Positions 21,830 to 32,745 of a stretch of 64,000 bases of DNA are shown here, one piece after another; the first letter of the stretch is position 1; each line of letters begins with the position of its first letter. Below the pieces are notes generated by a model. The model was not told the origin of the DNA and did not search any database. It saw only the letters and a list, made by a program, of their open reading frames with translations. Source of the stretch: Hygrocybe punicea (taxonomy: Eukaryota; Basidiomycota; Agaricomycetes; Agaricales; Hygrophoraceae); the NCBI GenBank assembly GCA_963556145.1, contig OY744471.1, positions 2,659,590-2,723,589 on the forward strand. Reading direction: 5' to 3'. The position numbers were made by a program, and so were the translations under genes.

Positions 21830-23024
21830 TACGGGCTTGGGATCCGGAACCAGCCGCTACTTGTGCTGTTCCAGTTTCAGCGATACCCTTGATGATGTTG
21901 CATTAATATTAGAGTTGGCCTCCCCAACTGCTCGCCCTAAAATAGTACAAATTATCCTCTATCATGCTGGTTTAAAACTGACGAGGAAGCTTTTCAATGA
22001 CAGCTAAAGGTTTCACATGGTCCTTAGGCACACAATTTAGGAGGTTGTGGTTCTTCGGCAATGCCGACGAGCTTCGAGGTGAACGGTTCAGGTCAATTAC
22101 ATGTCAAGAGTTGAACATTGAACTCGCGAGTTGCATCGGTGCTTGCCACACTGGTAAGATAGGCCTCATTCATATACGACCATATGTGACATTTCGTGAC
22201 AAATCATGTGCCCTCAGCCATTTCGAAACAAATGTGACATTTTGATTGAAAATATAGCCTTGTTTGTAGGCATAGATCAAACTTGCTTTTGCATCTCCTC
22301 ATTACACAGGTCAAAAATAAAAATTCTGCTTCCTGGGAGTTGTTTGGGATACAATTATGTGTAGTTCCCAGGAGCCATAAATTTTATTTTTGAAATGTGG
22401 ATGGAGGAGATAGGCATTTGGTGAGTTAAACTGTGTTTTACCTGCCAAGCGTGACAATTTTCATCACATGACATTAGTCGTATTTGAATGAGGCCTATCT
22501 TACTTGAGATCTGGTGCACGTGCCCGATGTGTTCTGTCGAATCACTCAATATTAATGCCTAGGCCTGTCACACAGTCCGTTGCTTGCAAAACACGAGCCA
22601 AAGGTCGAGACGCAGTTTTCAAAAACCTTTCCAATTGTCATGTATGTGAAGATTCTAGGAGTTCTGCTGCTGCTTGTCATTTTGTTGGTAGGTTCCTTTT
22701 TGCTGTGTCATAGTACCTTCATAATGCTTTCAGCTTCCCAGACGGTAACCATTGACAACCACGGCGAGAGCTTTGTTACATTTCACTACAAGGATGGCCC
22801 CCCTCCACACTATCCTCAAGTCTTCAATTGCAAGTTCAATCTTGAAGACATCCGATTGAAAAGGGTGCGTTGCAGGGTACATTTATGCTCGCCAATTTCT
22901 GAATGGGTTCTAGCGAGCCTGTGCATCAGTCTTACTTCCCATTCTCTTAAATGAGCATATACATCATCAACGACAAAATCTGGTATGTCGTAGCCAGGAG
23001 ATCGATGAGCGATGTGACGGCGAG
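21830..23024 (+). pseudogene. JmjC gene, 5' exons
   Basis: Likely exons: LDDVALILELASPTARPKIV..., then GFTWSLGTQFRRLWFFGNADEL...CIGACHTG. An intron holds the MITE at 22157-22500. Next come PVTQSVACKTRAKGRD (from about 22563), QTVTIDNHGESFVTFHYKDGPPPHYP...CKFNLEDIRLKR (about 22735-22885) and IYIINDKIWYVVARRSMSDVT (to 23024). The last exon is cut by the gypsy element and resumes at 32751 with SNLW before a GTAAGT donor. No named domain occurs in this part. Linking it to the JmjC exons rests on orientation, precise insertion sites and absence of another gene between. Confidence 0.55.
22157..22500. mobile_element. MITE, 344 bp, TA target
   Basis: Inverted termini AGATAGGCCTCATTCA and TGAATGAGGCCTATCT flanked by TA (22155-22156, 22501-22502). 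There is a second internal inverted pair (AAAATAAAAATTCTG... / ...ATTTTATTTTT). Non-coding. It sits inside an intron: removal gives a normal GTACTTGAG...CCTAG intron between ACHTG and PVTQS. The TA target suggests a Tc1/mariner-type parent, but the termini differ from those of the MITE at 3375. Confidence 0.8.
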
Positions 23025-23737
23025 TGTGGTTGTAGATCCGAATGGGAATCTACTGTGAAGGGTGATCAGCTAGTAGAAGTGATCAAAGGAGTGGCAAGTA
23101 GAGAATCCGAGGTCACGTAAGTGGGAACCGGAGAGGATTGGACCTTTCCGATTGGTCGGGTTGGTTTCCGATTGATCGGGTTGGTGTCCGATTGGTCGGG
23201 TTGGTGTCCGATTGGTCGGGTTGGTTTCCGGATTGATTTGGGTGTCGGATCCGGTTGGGTCGTGGAGTTGACGAAGAGTATTTAGGGATAGTAAGGGCGG
23301 GTTTGTTATGGGATAACGGAAAGTGGTGAGAGACTTAGTACGAAAGGGTTCTGTGCGTTTTGGGGTGAAGAGTCAACTTGTATTATTGGTACAACTATCT
23401 CTACATTTTATAGTACTTAAACAAGGCGGTGCTCTGCACAGGCCAGTTAGGAGAAGAGGCAGTAAACATCAAATCTACTGAAACATATCAACCCGATCAG
23501 TGTCTCTACGAAACGTGATAGGAACTGTAGTATAGGAGTGAACCGGTGTTGATGATCGTCGTGATGAGAATGTATACAATCGGGTTGAGCGCCGCCCTGT
23601 GTTACGGATCGGATCCGGATCCGGGTTTGGTGGATTTTGGAACGTATTTCGATCGGGTTCGTTATAGGTCTTTGTGCGGATTCGGGTTGTGTCGTATATG
23701 TCGGGTTTTCGTGTATAGAGGGACCCTGCCCTCTACA
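23025..23737 (-). repeat. 3' LTR of the gypsy element (713 bp)
   Basis: Bounded by TGTGGTTGTAG and CCCTCTACA on the plus strand. It contains about four tandem copies of a 22-bp phrase GGTTGGTTTCCGATTGGTCGG at about 23146-23235 that are absent from the other LTR, which accounts for much of its greater length. Confidence 0.88.
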
Positions 23738-23750
23738 TCTCCCCCACACT
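23738..23750 (-). promoter_or_regulatory. Polypurine tract
   Basis: On the minus strand GTGTGGGGGAGA lies immediately before TGTAGAGG, the start of the 3' LTR. This is the expected primer site for plus-strand DNA synthesis. Confidence 0.7.
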
Positions 23751-24030
23751 TCTAATAGAGACCATCCCTGGTCAATCCATCGGTCAAATAAGCTCGAGGT
23801 CAATCCGGATTGGAATCCAACACGTCGGATTGTCATATGGTCGTACAGGTGTGTGCAAGCCGACGGCAACCCAGGGATAACGATAAGAATCCGCGAAAAC
23901 CCAAGAAGGCAACTGGGGCCGAGCATAAACAAAGCCGCCACGTGACTGCGTCAACAACGACACACAAGAAAAATTTTCTTACGCGACATCAACAACAACA
24001 ACCCCACCAATACTGCTCAGTTATCACAAG

Positions 24031-25515
24031 ATGCAACGCTCCCACGACGAGTTTCTCCAAGCCCTCGATGAAAACACGTGCAAAGACCTTGCCAACGCGA
24101 TAGCGGAGGTGCGGGAGGTTGACCAAACGGCCCATGAAGTCATGCAAGAGGGCCGCGAGGCGGAAGCGTCCCAATGGGTCTTCAGACGGAAGCGGGCACT
24201 GGTACGTGGTCGAATAGCACATTGTAGGCCAATTCACAACTGAACGTAACGCGGACAACAGCGTGCCTATGTAGGTATTACTGCGGAAATCCGGGAGAGC
24301 GGGATCGAGGTCGTCGAGTCCGCCGGATGGAGGAGCGCCGGGATGCTGATGGTGGAAATCAAACATTGGATCGTGAACCGCCAGGAACATATACGATGGG
24401 AACAGGAGACGGCAACCCGAGAGGCAGCAGAGGAGGCACAACGCCAGGAGGAGGATCGAAGGGAGGCTGAGGCAGCAGCGGAAAGGAAACAGGCGGCTGA
24501 AAAGGAAGCGACCCGACGCCAGAAGGAACAAGATGAAGAGGCAGCAACCGCTAAACGGGACTACGAAGCCAAGCGTAAACGACTGGCGGCCAAATTTGTC
24601 CTGGAGCAGCAAAGGAGAAATGCCGAGTACCGGGTGATTCCGGACGGGTTCGAGGACGCAGGGGAGCTTTCGCAAACGCAACATACGGACGGTCCGATTG
24701 GTGGGGCGGCCGATGACGAGGATGACGCAGTTTCCTCGCCCTCAAATCACGAAATGGAGTGGGAGGCGGCCCAATTCAGGGAAATCAAGCAAACGAATCC
24801 GGCAGATGACGATTTGAAAGACTTCTCCGTCCCGAGGGGAGAGTTGGAGGGGCCAGTGGGGGAGGACCAGAATAACGGGCTGTCCGTACGTCGTCCCTTC
24901 TTCACATTGTGCCAACTGACGAAGTTCCAGCTAACCGGTCCGTTCCGTATTCGACAGTGCGACGGGTGCGAAATCGCGAAGGAAGCCTGTCGAGGAGTCG
25001 AGGGCTTTGCCTGCGAGCGGTGCAAGTGCTTGAAAAAGAAGTGCATATTGGCGGCAAGGGGCGCGACTGGAGGGGTGAAAAAGACCGCACGAAAGGGAAA
25101 GGAGAAGGCTCGTAACCTGGCCGCGAAGCGCAAGATCATCCCGATGGTCAAAATCCCAGTCAAGCGCAAGGTACCGGTCAAGGGGCCGTCAAGTAGTAAA
25201 CGGACGCTCTCGGAGGTGGAACCCGACTCGGAATCAGAGGCGATGGATCCGAAAGAACTCGAGGTCCCGAGGCACGTACTGAAACGGCCCCGGATAAGTG
25301 AAGACTTCAAGGAAAACCTCAACTATATGTGGCAGGTCGCCAACAAGTCCCAGAACGACATCGTGATGGCCACGGAACAACTCGCCACATACACGGCCGC
25401 GGTCAATTCCTGCCTCACAATGATCACCCAACAACTCAACCGGATCCGCGCCAACCACGCACTCCTCATTACGCAACTCAAAATCGTGGGCGTCAAAACC
25501 CGGGGAACAAAGTGA
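24031..25515 (+). CDS. Antisense accessory gene: coiled-coil protein with Zn2Cys6-like cluster
   Basis: Two exons: 24031-24201 (MQRSHDEFLQALDENTC...) and 24262-25515, joined by a 60-bp GTACGT...ACAG intron in phase 0, giving about 474 residues. It has a long charged coiled coil (EEAQRQEEDRREAEAAAERKQ region, about 24430-24620), a cysteine cluster C-x2-C-x6-C-x7-C-x2-C-x6-C at about 24959-25045 that fits the fungal Zn2Cys6 spacing, a basic stretch (KRKVPVKG, nuclear-signal-like), and a helical C-terminus. It is encoded opposite to gag-pol, between integrase and the 3' LTR, inside the retrotransposon. The frame is fully open, unlike most neighbours. Function unknown; DNA or chromatin binding is inferred from the cluster. 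Confidence 0.7.
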
Positions 25516-25846
25516 CGGGTTCTGTGGAGGAGAAGCGTCGGGAGGCCAGCCGGTCTGTACATAAATGTGTAGTAAAATTTTGACACTTTTTCGGACTGAG
25601 AAACGAATAGACATAAAAAAGAAAATCGACACTCTATCAGCTAGGTCCCCACTGGCAAGGGTGAAGCCCGAAGACTTTCCAAGCATGGCGTGATCGGGAC
25701 TAATCGCATCATTCGAGTTCGTGAAATAAAAACGAAAAGGGGAGCGGAAACAGAAGGAGTCCAAAACTGAAACAGATAGTATCCCACCGGGTAGACCCTG
25801 ATGAGTACCAGCGGGTTGAAACCGGACCAAAACGGGGTACGGGTGG

Positions 25847-27040
25847 CTAATTGTCGTCAACGGGTTCATCAAACACTGGTAATTCGTCAGCCGGAGAGGC
25901 AGATCCGTTAGACGAGATGTCGGGTTCGTGCGTGTTCACCGGAAAGCGCAGAAAGCCGTCAAGGGAGATCGAGAGACACGAGCGGCTATAGTATGGTATA
26001 AGCCGGAACGCCGCGTACCAGGTTCGAGAAACGGTTCCGTCTAACTCGGCAAGAATGTAAGACTGACCCTCCGTCTTGCGGACGACAATCATTGGACCAA
26101 ACCAACGCAGCTTTGACTTCCGGTCTAGAGACATCTCGACCCGTGAATTCCGGATGAGTACCAGATCCCCGGGTCGCAAGTCGTAGCTTTTGATCGTATT
26201 CGCAAATTTCTCTTTGAACTGTCGAACGGATTCGAACCGTGACTTGAGTACACGATCCCTAATGGCGTCAAGGTCCTCTGGCCGTTTCCGTAGTTGTCGG
26301 GCACGGAGAGCAATAAGTTCCGGCGTCGTCATAGCACTTTGCCGTGGAACCAAATATGTTGCTTCAGCTAAGTCGAACGGAAAGAGGGGCTCGACACCGT
26401 GAGCCATATAATACAACGAATACCCGAGGTCCCGGTGGGTTGTAACCCGTTCTGCCCAAAATACCGAGTGTACAACGGTGTGCCAACTCTGCTCGTCGCT
26501 ATCGCATGTTTTCATTATTGCTTCGCGAACGTCCCGATGACGACGTTCGACGGGTCCGTTAGCCTGTGAGTTGTAGGGGGAAATCCGGATGTGTCGGATA
26601 CCAAAATGGTCCGCGAGGTAATTGAGTGCATCGACGAACGGAGGGCCGTTATCCGTGACAATTTCTTCCAAAGCACCCCACCGGCACAGTATTTCTTCGA
26701 AAATAAAGGCGCCTATGGTAGAACCCGTTTCCCGGCGCAGCATATGGAACTCCGGATACGAAGTAAGGGAGCATTGAGCTTGTACAATGTAGTGGAAACC
26801 GCCGGATCGGGGCATGTGCATGGTATCAATGTATACCTTACGAAATAATGAAGCCGGAGTCGCAACCGTAGGCAGAATATGGTGGTAGCGCATTTGCCGG
26901 ATTTGACACTGGTGACACGACCGGACATACCACTTGACGTCGTGATTCAAGAATGGCCACCAAAACCGATCCAAAAGATGAGTTCGAACAGAGAACACCC
27001 CCTTGTGTCCGAGGGAGTCGTGCACCTCGCGGATAAGTCA
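25847..27040 (-). CDS. Gypsy integrase
   Basis: H2C2 zinc-binding segment (HDSLGHKG ... CHQC) near the N-terminus. The rve catalytic core has D in KVYIDTMHM, D in EEIVTDNGPPF and E in ANGPVERRHRD, the DD35E triad. The C-terminal part (DLVLIRNSRVEMSLDRKSKLRWFGP) resembles the GPY/F-type end of gypsy integrases. The frame is open across the domain. In the intact polyprotein it would follow RNase H; the two frames are separated by about 100 bp. Confidence 0.88.
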
Positions 27041-27121
27041 AAGCCGTTTACCAACGGGAACCACGACCTTATGTTTTCCGTGAGCGTCCTTCCTCCAAAG
27101 TTTATCGTCGATTAGGAAGAA

Positions 27122-29133
27122 TTAGAGCGTGTATCTCATGAATTGGCGGAATTTCTGGTTGGAAAATCCAGGTGGACGCTCTAGTGTTCGAAGGAATTGT
27201 TCGACAACGCGAACCCGATCGTCAGCGGCAACAGCGTTTGCTGTCCGAGGGATATCGGCATCGGTTTGTTCCACAGAGTACACGGCTACCGGGTTTGTCG
27301 CGTAACTTCGGTTCTGGCAGGCCGTACATAAAACATGGGTGGATGAGTCACATCGGGGTGATCTGTAGTTGACCACTTCCATATAAAAACCATATGACCG
27401 GTCAATCCATTCTTCAAAATCATTGGTGTCGGGTGGATCGGCTTCAGTTCGTGGCTGGCAGGAGAGCCCATCCGCGGCGGAGTGGTCAGAAGCCGGTACG
27501 TGGACTAGTGTGAAATTGAAAAGTAAAATCCCGGCGATCCACCGATTAATTGTGGCGTTTGGCTGAATATCCGGGTTGTTCAACATCCCCTTGATGTATT
27601 TAGCGTCGACCTCGATGGTCAAATTACGGACACCAATGATAAACACCCGGAAGTAGCGTAAGGCGCGGAAAAGGCCAAACAATTCCAGCTTAGACTGGGA
27701 ATAGCGTGACTCGTGATCATTCCATGTGATGGACCCAAAGCGGCTCAGGTAGTGCTTTCCGTCATTGCAGATCTGCATGAGGATGAACCCGACACCTATA
27801 ACCGATGAATCCACAGCCAATATAACTTCCCAATCTTTTTCGTAATTGATGGCGCGCAAAGTGGGTGAAGTGACAACGGCATGTTTTAAGAAGTTGAATG
27901 TGGATAGTTCCACGTCCTGGAAATCAAAGGGTATTCCTTTCCGGGTGAGATAAACCAAGGGTCGAGCATACAAAGCAAAGCCCTTGATGAAAATCCTCAT
28001 AAGTCCGCAAGTACCAAGGAAGGTGCGTATATCGGTCGCGTTCCTAGGCAGAGGCCAATCGCAAATCTTCTGAACCTTCCCGGCATCGGGGACACGACCT
28101 TCGTAAGTGCACGTATGACCAACAACAACCACAGATGGGTGGCAAAGCTCCAGCTTCTTGCCGTTGAATGTTCCGCCAATGTACCGGAAATGTTGTAGGA
28201 CTCGATTAACACCCTGAAAGTATTCCCACACAAATCGTCGTATTCCATCGTTTTCCGGTATAGTCTCGTAGCCGCCATCTGGTAATTCATAATGGGTCGG
28301 GGGGCCTTTCAGAGGAATATCATCCATAAACGAGATTGTTACGTGCGGGATTTCGTCGTGTAAAATATATGTGGTATCCCCGTGCATGATCTGGGGTGAA
28401 TTCGTATATCCCATTGCGATGCGTGTAAGACGGAGTGTACCAAGTGGGGATTGAAAGGTCATGTAGTCGCGCGAATCTGGATGCACAAGCCGCTGATCGA
28501 AAGATACGAAGAGATCTAAGGCCCCGTAACATGAATGTCCACCAAAGGATTCGGCGAGTTGGTCCGTCATTGGGGGCACCACGGGGTCCTGGATAGTGAC
28601 AGCGTTGAGCGGCTGTAGGTCATGCACTAAGCGCAAGCTAAGACCATCCTTCTTAATAACACAAAACCACCAGGAACGGTAAGAAGAATTGGAGGGCTCG
28701 TAGGTACCAGCGGCAATCTTATCTTTTATAATCCAGACGACTTCTGCCAGAATTCCGGGCGGTATAGGGATATTTTTGTGAACCCAAGGCGTGTGGGGAA
28801 CGGTTGGGATATGGATTGGCGGAAAGTAATTGGTATTGAATTGACCTTTCTCGGATTCGTTCCAAGCGAACGTGGCTTCTTGTTCTTTGATAAGAAAATG
28901 GCCAAGTTTTTCCTCTTCCGGCCATAGAAAGTCATCCAGGTTAATGTTGTATTTGTCGTGACGTTCCTGGGTGTAGTGGGTTCCGGGCGTAAAATCGGGT
29001 GGACGTGTCGGACGCGTGGGTAAGTCGGCAAGCGGATCACCAGTGATGTTACGAATAATCCTATACTTGTCCGGAAGAGTGGTGGAAATGGGACGAACTC
29101 TGTTCGCGACTTTCTTGTACTTTTTCCGGACAA
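27122..29133 (-). CDS. Gypsy reverse transcriptase and RNase H
   Basis: The frame containing VIKKDGLSLRLVHDLQPLN continues upstream of its first ATG (28636) through IPPGILAEVVWIIKDKIAAGTYEPSNSSYRS, so the domain starts near 28900. RT motifs: LGTLRLTRIAMGYTNSP and the catalytic ISFMDD (F-M-D-D in place of the usual Y-x-D-D). The RNase H part has AVDSSVIGVG and KLELFGLFRALRYFR ... VHVPASDHSAADGLS. Transcribed with gag and integrase from the right-hand LTR. Confidence 0.86.
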
Positions 29134-29142
29134 CGACTCCTT

Positions 29143-30164
29143 TTAAATTGCGTTTGGGTCGGCGTTAACCTGGAATACATTATGTACAGGTTTAGTTTCC
29201 GAGGATACTTTTACAAGATGAGAATAGAGAGATGACAATATAGATACCGTGTCCAAGGTTGAAGACGGCGGTTTTGAGGAGAAATCGAGCTCGAAAGAGA
29301 AACAAAATTCTTTAGAAGTGGAATCGGTAGATGATGAATCAAAATGAAAATAGAGGGTCGGGTCAAAAGGCGGGTCGGAATCCGAAGACGGAATAGAATC
29401 GGGAAGGGTATCATGAGAACAAATTGGATCGCTTGCGAGTTCCGGCTTATCATTCGTAGGCGCGACATCTCCTCGGAATGTGTCCGATTCCTCGATAATC
29501 AAAAACCCGGTTTCCGCGTGTCGGATCGGGCACGCCGTTCTTTTTCGTTGTGTTCCACTGTCGGAACAGTAACTATTGCACCGGAATTAGGATCGGTAAG
29601 CGTGATAATCTGATTGCCGTCGCGGAAATCCTTTGTGACGAGATTAGTTAATGTGGCGAACGGACGACCCAACAAAACTTCATATGGGGTGTCCTCGATG
29701 ACTTGGACTTGGAGGTAAATATCGAATTCTCCAAATCCGAAATGAAGATTTGCAATCCATCCGAGCGTATCATTGTCCATTGAATTGGCAGATTGTAAGA
29801 CGAGTTTGTGATTTTGCAATCCGAGACCGAGTTTGTTCCATAAGTCATGCCGCATACCAATGATCATAGATCCCCCATCCACAACACATTCAAACCGGTA
29901 TTTTCCATCAATGAGCAGGTAGATGGCACGAAGGGGCACAGCGTTTTCGGCAACAATGAGTGGAATATTCTCGTGGCAATCATCACACGGGCGGGTCGGG
30001 ACGTTACTTGTCATTGCTTGGTGGAAAACCTGGGCCGGATTTGCTTCGTTAGGAATCTTTTTCGAAGTAGTAATTTCCTTGAAATGTCGGCGGATATCCG
30101 GTGCTATGGCCAATAGTTTGTGTTGTGAAACCATGATTTCCGTATCGAGAGCCCGACTAGCCAC
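29143..30164 (-). CDS. Gypsy aspartic protease region
   Basis: KYRFECVVDGGSMIIGMRHDLWNKLGL has a V-V-D-G-G-S core in place of the usual D-[ST]-G, and is followed by WIANLHFGFGEFDIYLQVQVIEDTPYEVLLGRPFATL, with the I-L-L-G-[RM]-[DP]-F signature of retropepsins. The D-G-G variant may reduce activity or be a family feature. Downstream is a serine/acidic spacer before RT, in another frame. Confidence 0.78.
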
Positions 30165-30345
30165 GGATTTCGCCAGACGAGCATCCTCGACAGGAGCCTG
30201 ATAATGATATTGCGGCGGGGTCAGAAAGGGACCGGTTTGTGGAGCGGGTGTTCATGGAATCGAAGCCGTCACGGCCGAAGGAGGTTGCGGTTGTGCAGAA
30301 GAAGGACCGGCTACCGGCGGGTCCACAGGTGCAGAAGGAACGGGT

Positions 30346-31698
30346 TTAAGAGACGGATTGGGTGCTCTCCCTTTCCCTTTGGAGTAGCAAGGCGGAATCG
30401 GACACACTTACTTTTCGCCTTCTGAAGTTCCGCTTCCAAAACCTGGATTTTCTCTTCGCAGTCATTGTCGTCAGGAACACATACATGGTCATGAACTGTG
30501 GAATGATAGACCTCGTTAACAAAGGGAGAGGAGCGTCTTCGTTGGGAACATTGACAACTTCCACGATGTTGACCTTCATATGAGGAGGGGGGTCGCGTTG
30601 CGTCGTGACTGCTGCTTTCTGTCCAGGGTTCTGGGCATGCCAAAGGTCGAAGCGTTCCCGAAGAGTTCGGCCGACAATATGACGAGGGATAAAATATCCG
30701 TTGGGTAAGACGACACGACCGGCCTCGTTGCGGATACACTTTCCATTGCAGATATATTCGTCGACGTGGGGGCATTGCGGAATCAAGTGCATCGGGTCAT
30801 GACAAAAATAGCAACATTTTTCCGCCGGAGGCAGTACTGATCCGTTGTCTGTAAGGCAGGGAGCCGGGGGACGTGGTATAGGATTTGGACGCGAATGCTG
30901 GGCGGCCATGGTCTGGGTAAGCATTGCTATTTGTTGCGTCATAAGCCGCATAAGATCGGCCATGCCATTATCGGGTGGTTCCGCTTTTGGTACAACGGGT
31001 TCGGGAGTGGGACGAGTACACGTGGATCGGGTAAAGGATCCTTGGTCGGCTGCGGTTCCAGCCAACAGGAAATGAGCGCAATTGTGAAATTCTTCAAAAT
31101 CGTAAGGATCGTTGTGGAAATGGTTGGGTTTGCTATACTGCATCCTCATTTTAACCCGCTGTTTGAGATCAGGGTCGAATCCGGCCTCGTACGCCAGATT
31201 TCGTTCACGTTCTGAGATCCGTCTCTTGTCAAGTAAGAAACCCGCGATACGGAAGAATTCTCTATAATATTCTCCCAACTCTGCGTGGGTACGGATCCCA
31301 TGTCGGGCTTGTGTAATAGTAAGTTGATCGAGGTCCGCGACCGAATATCGTCGATCGTCCTCAGCACCGGGATATAATTGTATAACCGCTTTTCGAAAAT
31401 CATCAAAATCGCCACCGGCCGCTGTCGGTAAACGATCCCAAATCTCGAAGTCGGCTATACTGGCATACCGAAGACTATGTTTAATTTTGCCCCTGTCGTT
31501 GAGTTTGGCCTCGTCTGCTAAGAGGTCAACTTCGTCGAAGAAACATTTAAGATTTAACGGGTAGTGGCCATAACGGGTGTAGGAACGGGGATCGAGGACG
31601 TAGATGTAGATGGGATGGGAACAACGGGAACAGGAATCGATGATGTAAAAACTATGGAGACGAGATCGCAATATTCGACAAATCGGGAAGCGGAACAC
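30346..31698 (-). CDS. Gypsy Gag with CCHC zinc knuckle
   Basis: Retrotransposon gag core (FEIWDRLPTAAGGDFDDFRKAVIQLYPGAEDDRRY; the helical region of Ty3-type Gag) followed by a proline-rich linker and one zinc knuckle C-Y-F-C-H-D-P-M-H-L-I-P-Q-C (C-x2-C-x4-H-x4-C). The C-terminus reads GRTLRERFDLWHAQNPGQ. The true start is probably further right, since Ser/Pro-rich sequence (31652-31978) precedes it in another frame. Confidence 0.85.
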   Translation of the reverse strand: MFRFPICRILRSRLHSFYIIDSCSRCSHPIYIYVLDPRSYTRYGHYPLNLKCFFDEVDLLADEAKLNDRGKIKHSLRYASIADFEIWDRLPTAAGGDFDDFRKAVIQLYPGAEDDRRYSVADLDQLTITQARHGIRTHAELGEYYREFFRIAGFLLDKRRISERERNLAYEAGFDPDLKQRVKMRMQYSKPNHFHNDPYDFEEFHNCAHFLLAGTAADQGSFTRSTCTRPTPEPVVPKAEPPDNGMADLMRLMTQQIAMLTQTMAAQHSRPNPIPRPPAPCLTDNGSVLPPAEKCCYFCHDPMHLIPQCPHVDEYICNGKCIRNEAGRVVLPNGYFIPRHIVGRTLRERFDLWHAQNPGQKAAVTTQRDPPPHMKVNIVEVVNVPNEDAPLPLLTRSIIPQFMTMYVFLTTMTAKRKSRFWKRNFRRRKVSVSDSALLLQRERESTQSVS

Positions 31699-32180
31699 TA
31701 AAATTCGTGGATAACGATGTCGAGGAGGCAGACGAGACGATACTAGATGTCGGAACGGGATCGGGAGACGAAATCAAAGACGGGACGATAGACGGAACGG
31801 TACTAGAAACGGAAGCCGATTGTTGTTGAGCGGAAGATGACGAGGTTGGTGTGGAAGGGGGTGAGCTTAATTCGGAAGATTCGTCCGAAGAGATGCGGAT
31901 GACCGGGATTTCGAGGGGTAAATCAATAGGTTCTGGACTATTGGACGGAGTAAATAAAGAGGTACCGGATCCGGACACAAGTGGAAGGGCAGTGTGCGAC
32001 GCTAGGTGCTCGGGTACGTCAAATAAAACTTCCTCTTGGTTTGTCGGATCATTAACGGAAAGCGAAAGTTCTTCTCGAAGGGTTCGTGTATGTGACCGGA
32101 GTCGGGAAGCAATAGGGGACCTGGGTTGATTTGTACTTGAACCACTCCTCGCGGTGGGCTCCAGTTGTGACGGCGAGTTC

Positions 32181-32745
32181 TGTTGTAGACCCGAAATGGG
32201 AATCTACGAAAAGGGTGATCAGCTAAGAAGTGATCAGAGGAGTTTAGTGTCTATGTAGTCTAGTCAATCCAACCCGAATCCGGGGTTCTGGATCAGAGGG
32301 GAAGTGAAGAGAGTGGAGTACGAAGACTGATGAGACGATACGAAGCGAGGACTAAGAAATAGAACTGAAGGGGAGTGATAACCTGTATTTTCTATATGGT
32401 TGTAGTATAAGGGTACATCTTTTATACTACTGGGAGTGATCCTGTGCTGTAGTAACTATGTACTACAACCGAAGGCTGTAACTGATAGGAGAGGAGTGGA
32501 GTGGAGGAATGTTATGTACTAGGAGACGGGAAACGTAGATACATGATATATGACTATAAACGTACTGATTCCGGGTCGTTAGAGACATTGCAGTGCATGT
32601 AGGAACGAATCCGGAGGCAGAATCCGGAGCGGAATTGATGGAAACGACCAGAAACGGGTGGAATCGACGATACATGAATGGGAATGGATGGGGATGAAGT
32701 GGGATATAAAGAGGATTCGGGTCCAGACGGCCCGGAGCCTCTACA
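32181..32745 (-). repeat. 5' LTR of the gypsy element (565 bp)
   Basis: Starts TGTTGTAGACCCG and ends GCCTCTACA on the plus strand. It shares GGGAATCTAC..AAGGGTGATCAGCTA..AAGTGATCA with the other LTR but diverges strongly in the middle. It should carry the promoter for gag-pol on the minus strand. Confidence 0.88.

Larger units (their letters stand above)
23025..32745 (-). mobile_element. Ty3/gypsy LTR retrotransposon, 9.7 kb, TSD GCGAG
   Basis: LTRs at both ends (TGT..TTGTAG at one edge and CTCTACA at the other), with the duplication GCGAG at 23020-23024 and 32746-32750. Element order on the minus strand is 5' LTR, gag, protease, reverse transcriptase, RNase H, integrase, 3' LTR; integrase after RT defines Ty3/gypsy. 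A polypurine tract (GTGTGGGGGAGA on the minus strand) abuts the 3' LTR at 23738. Removing it with one GCGAG restores the JmjC exon. An extra spliced gene lies on the opposite strand between integrase and the 3' LTR. Confidence 0.93.
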
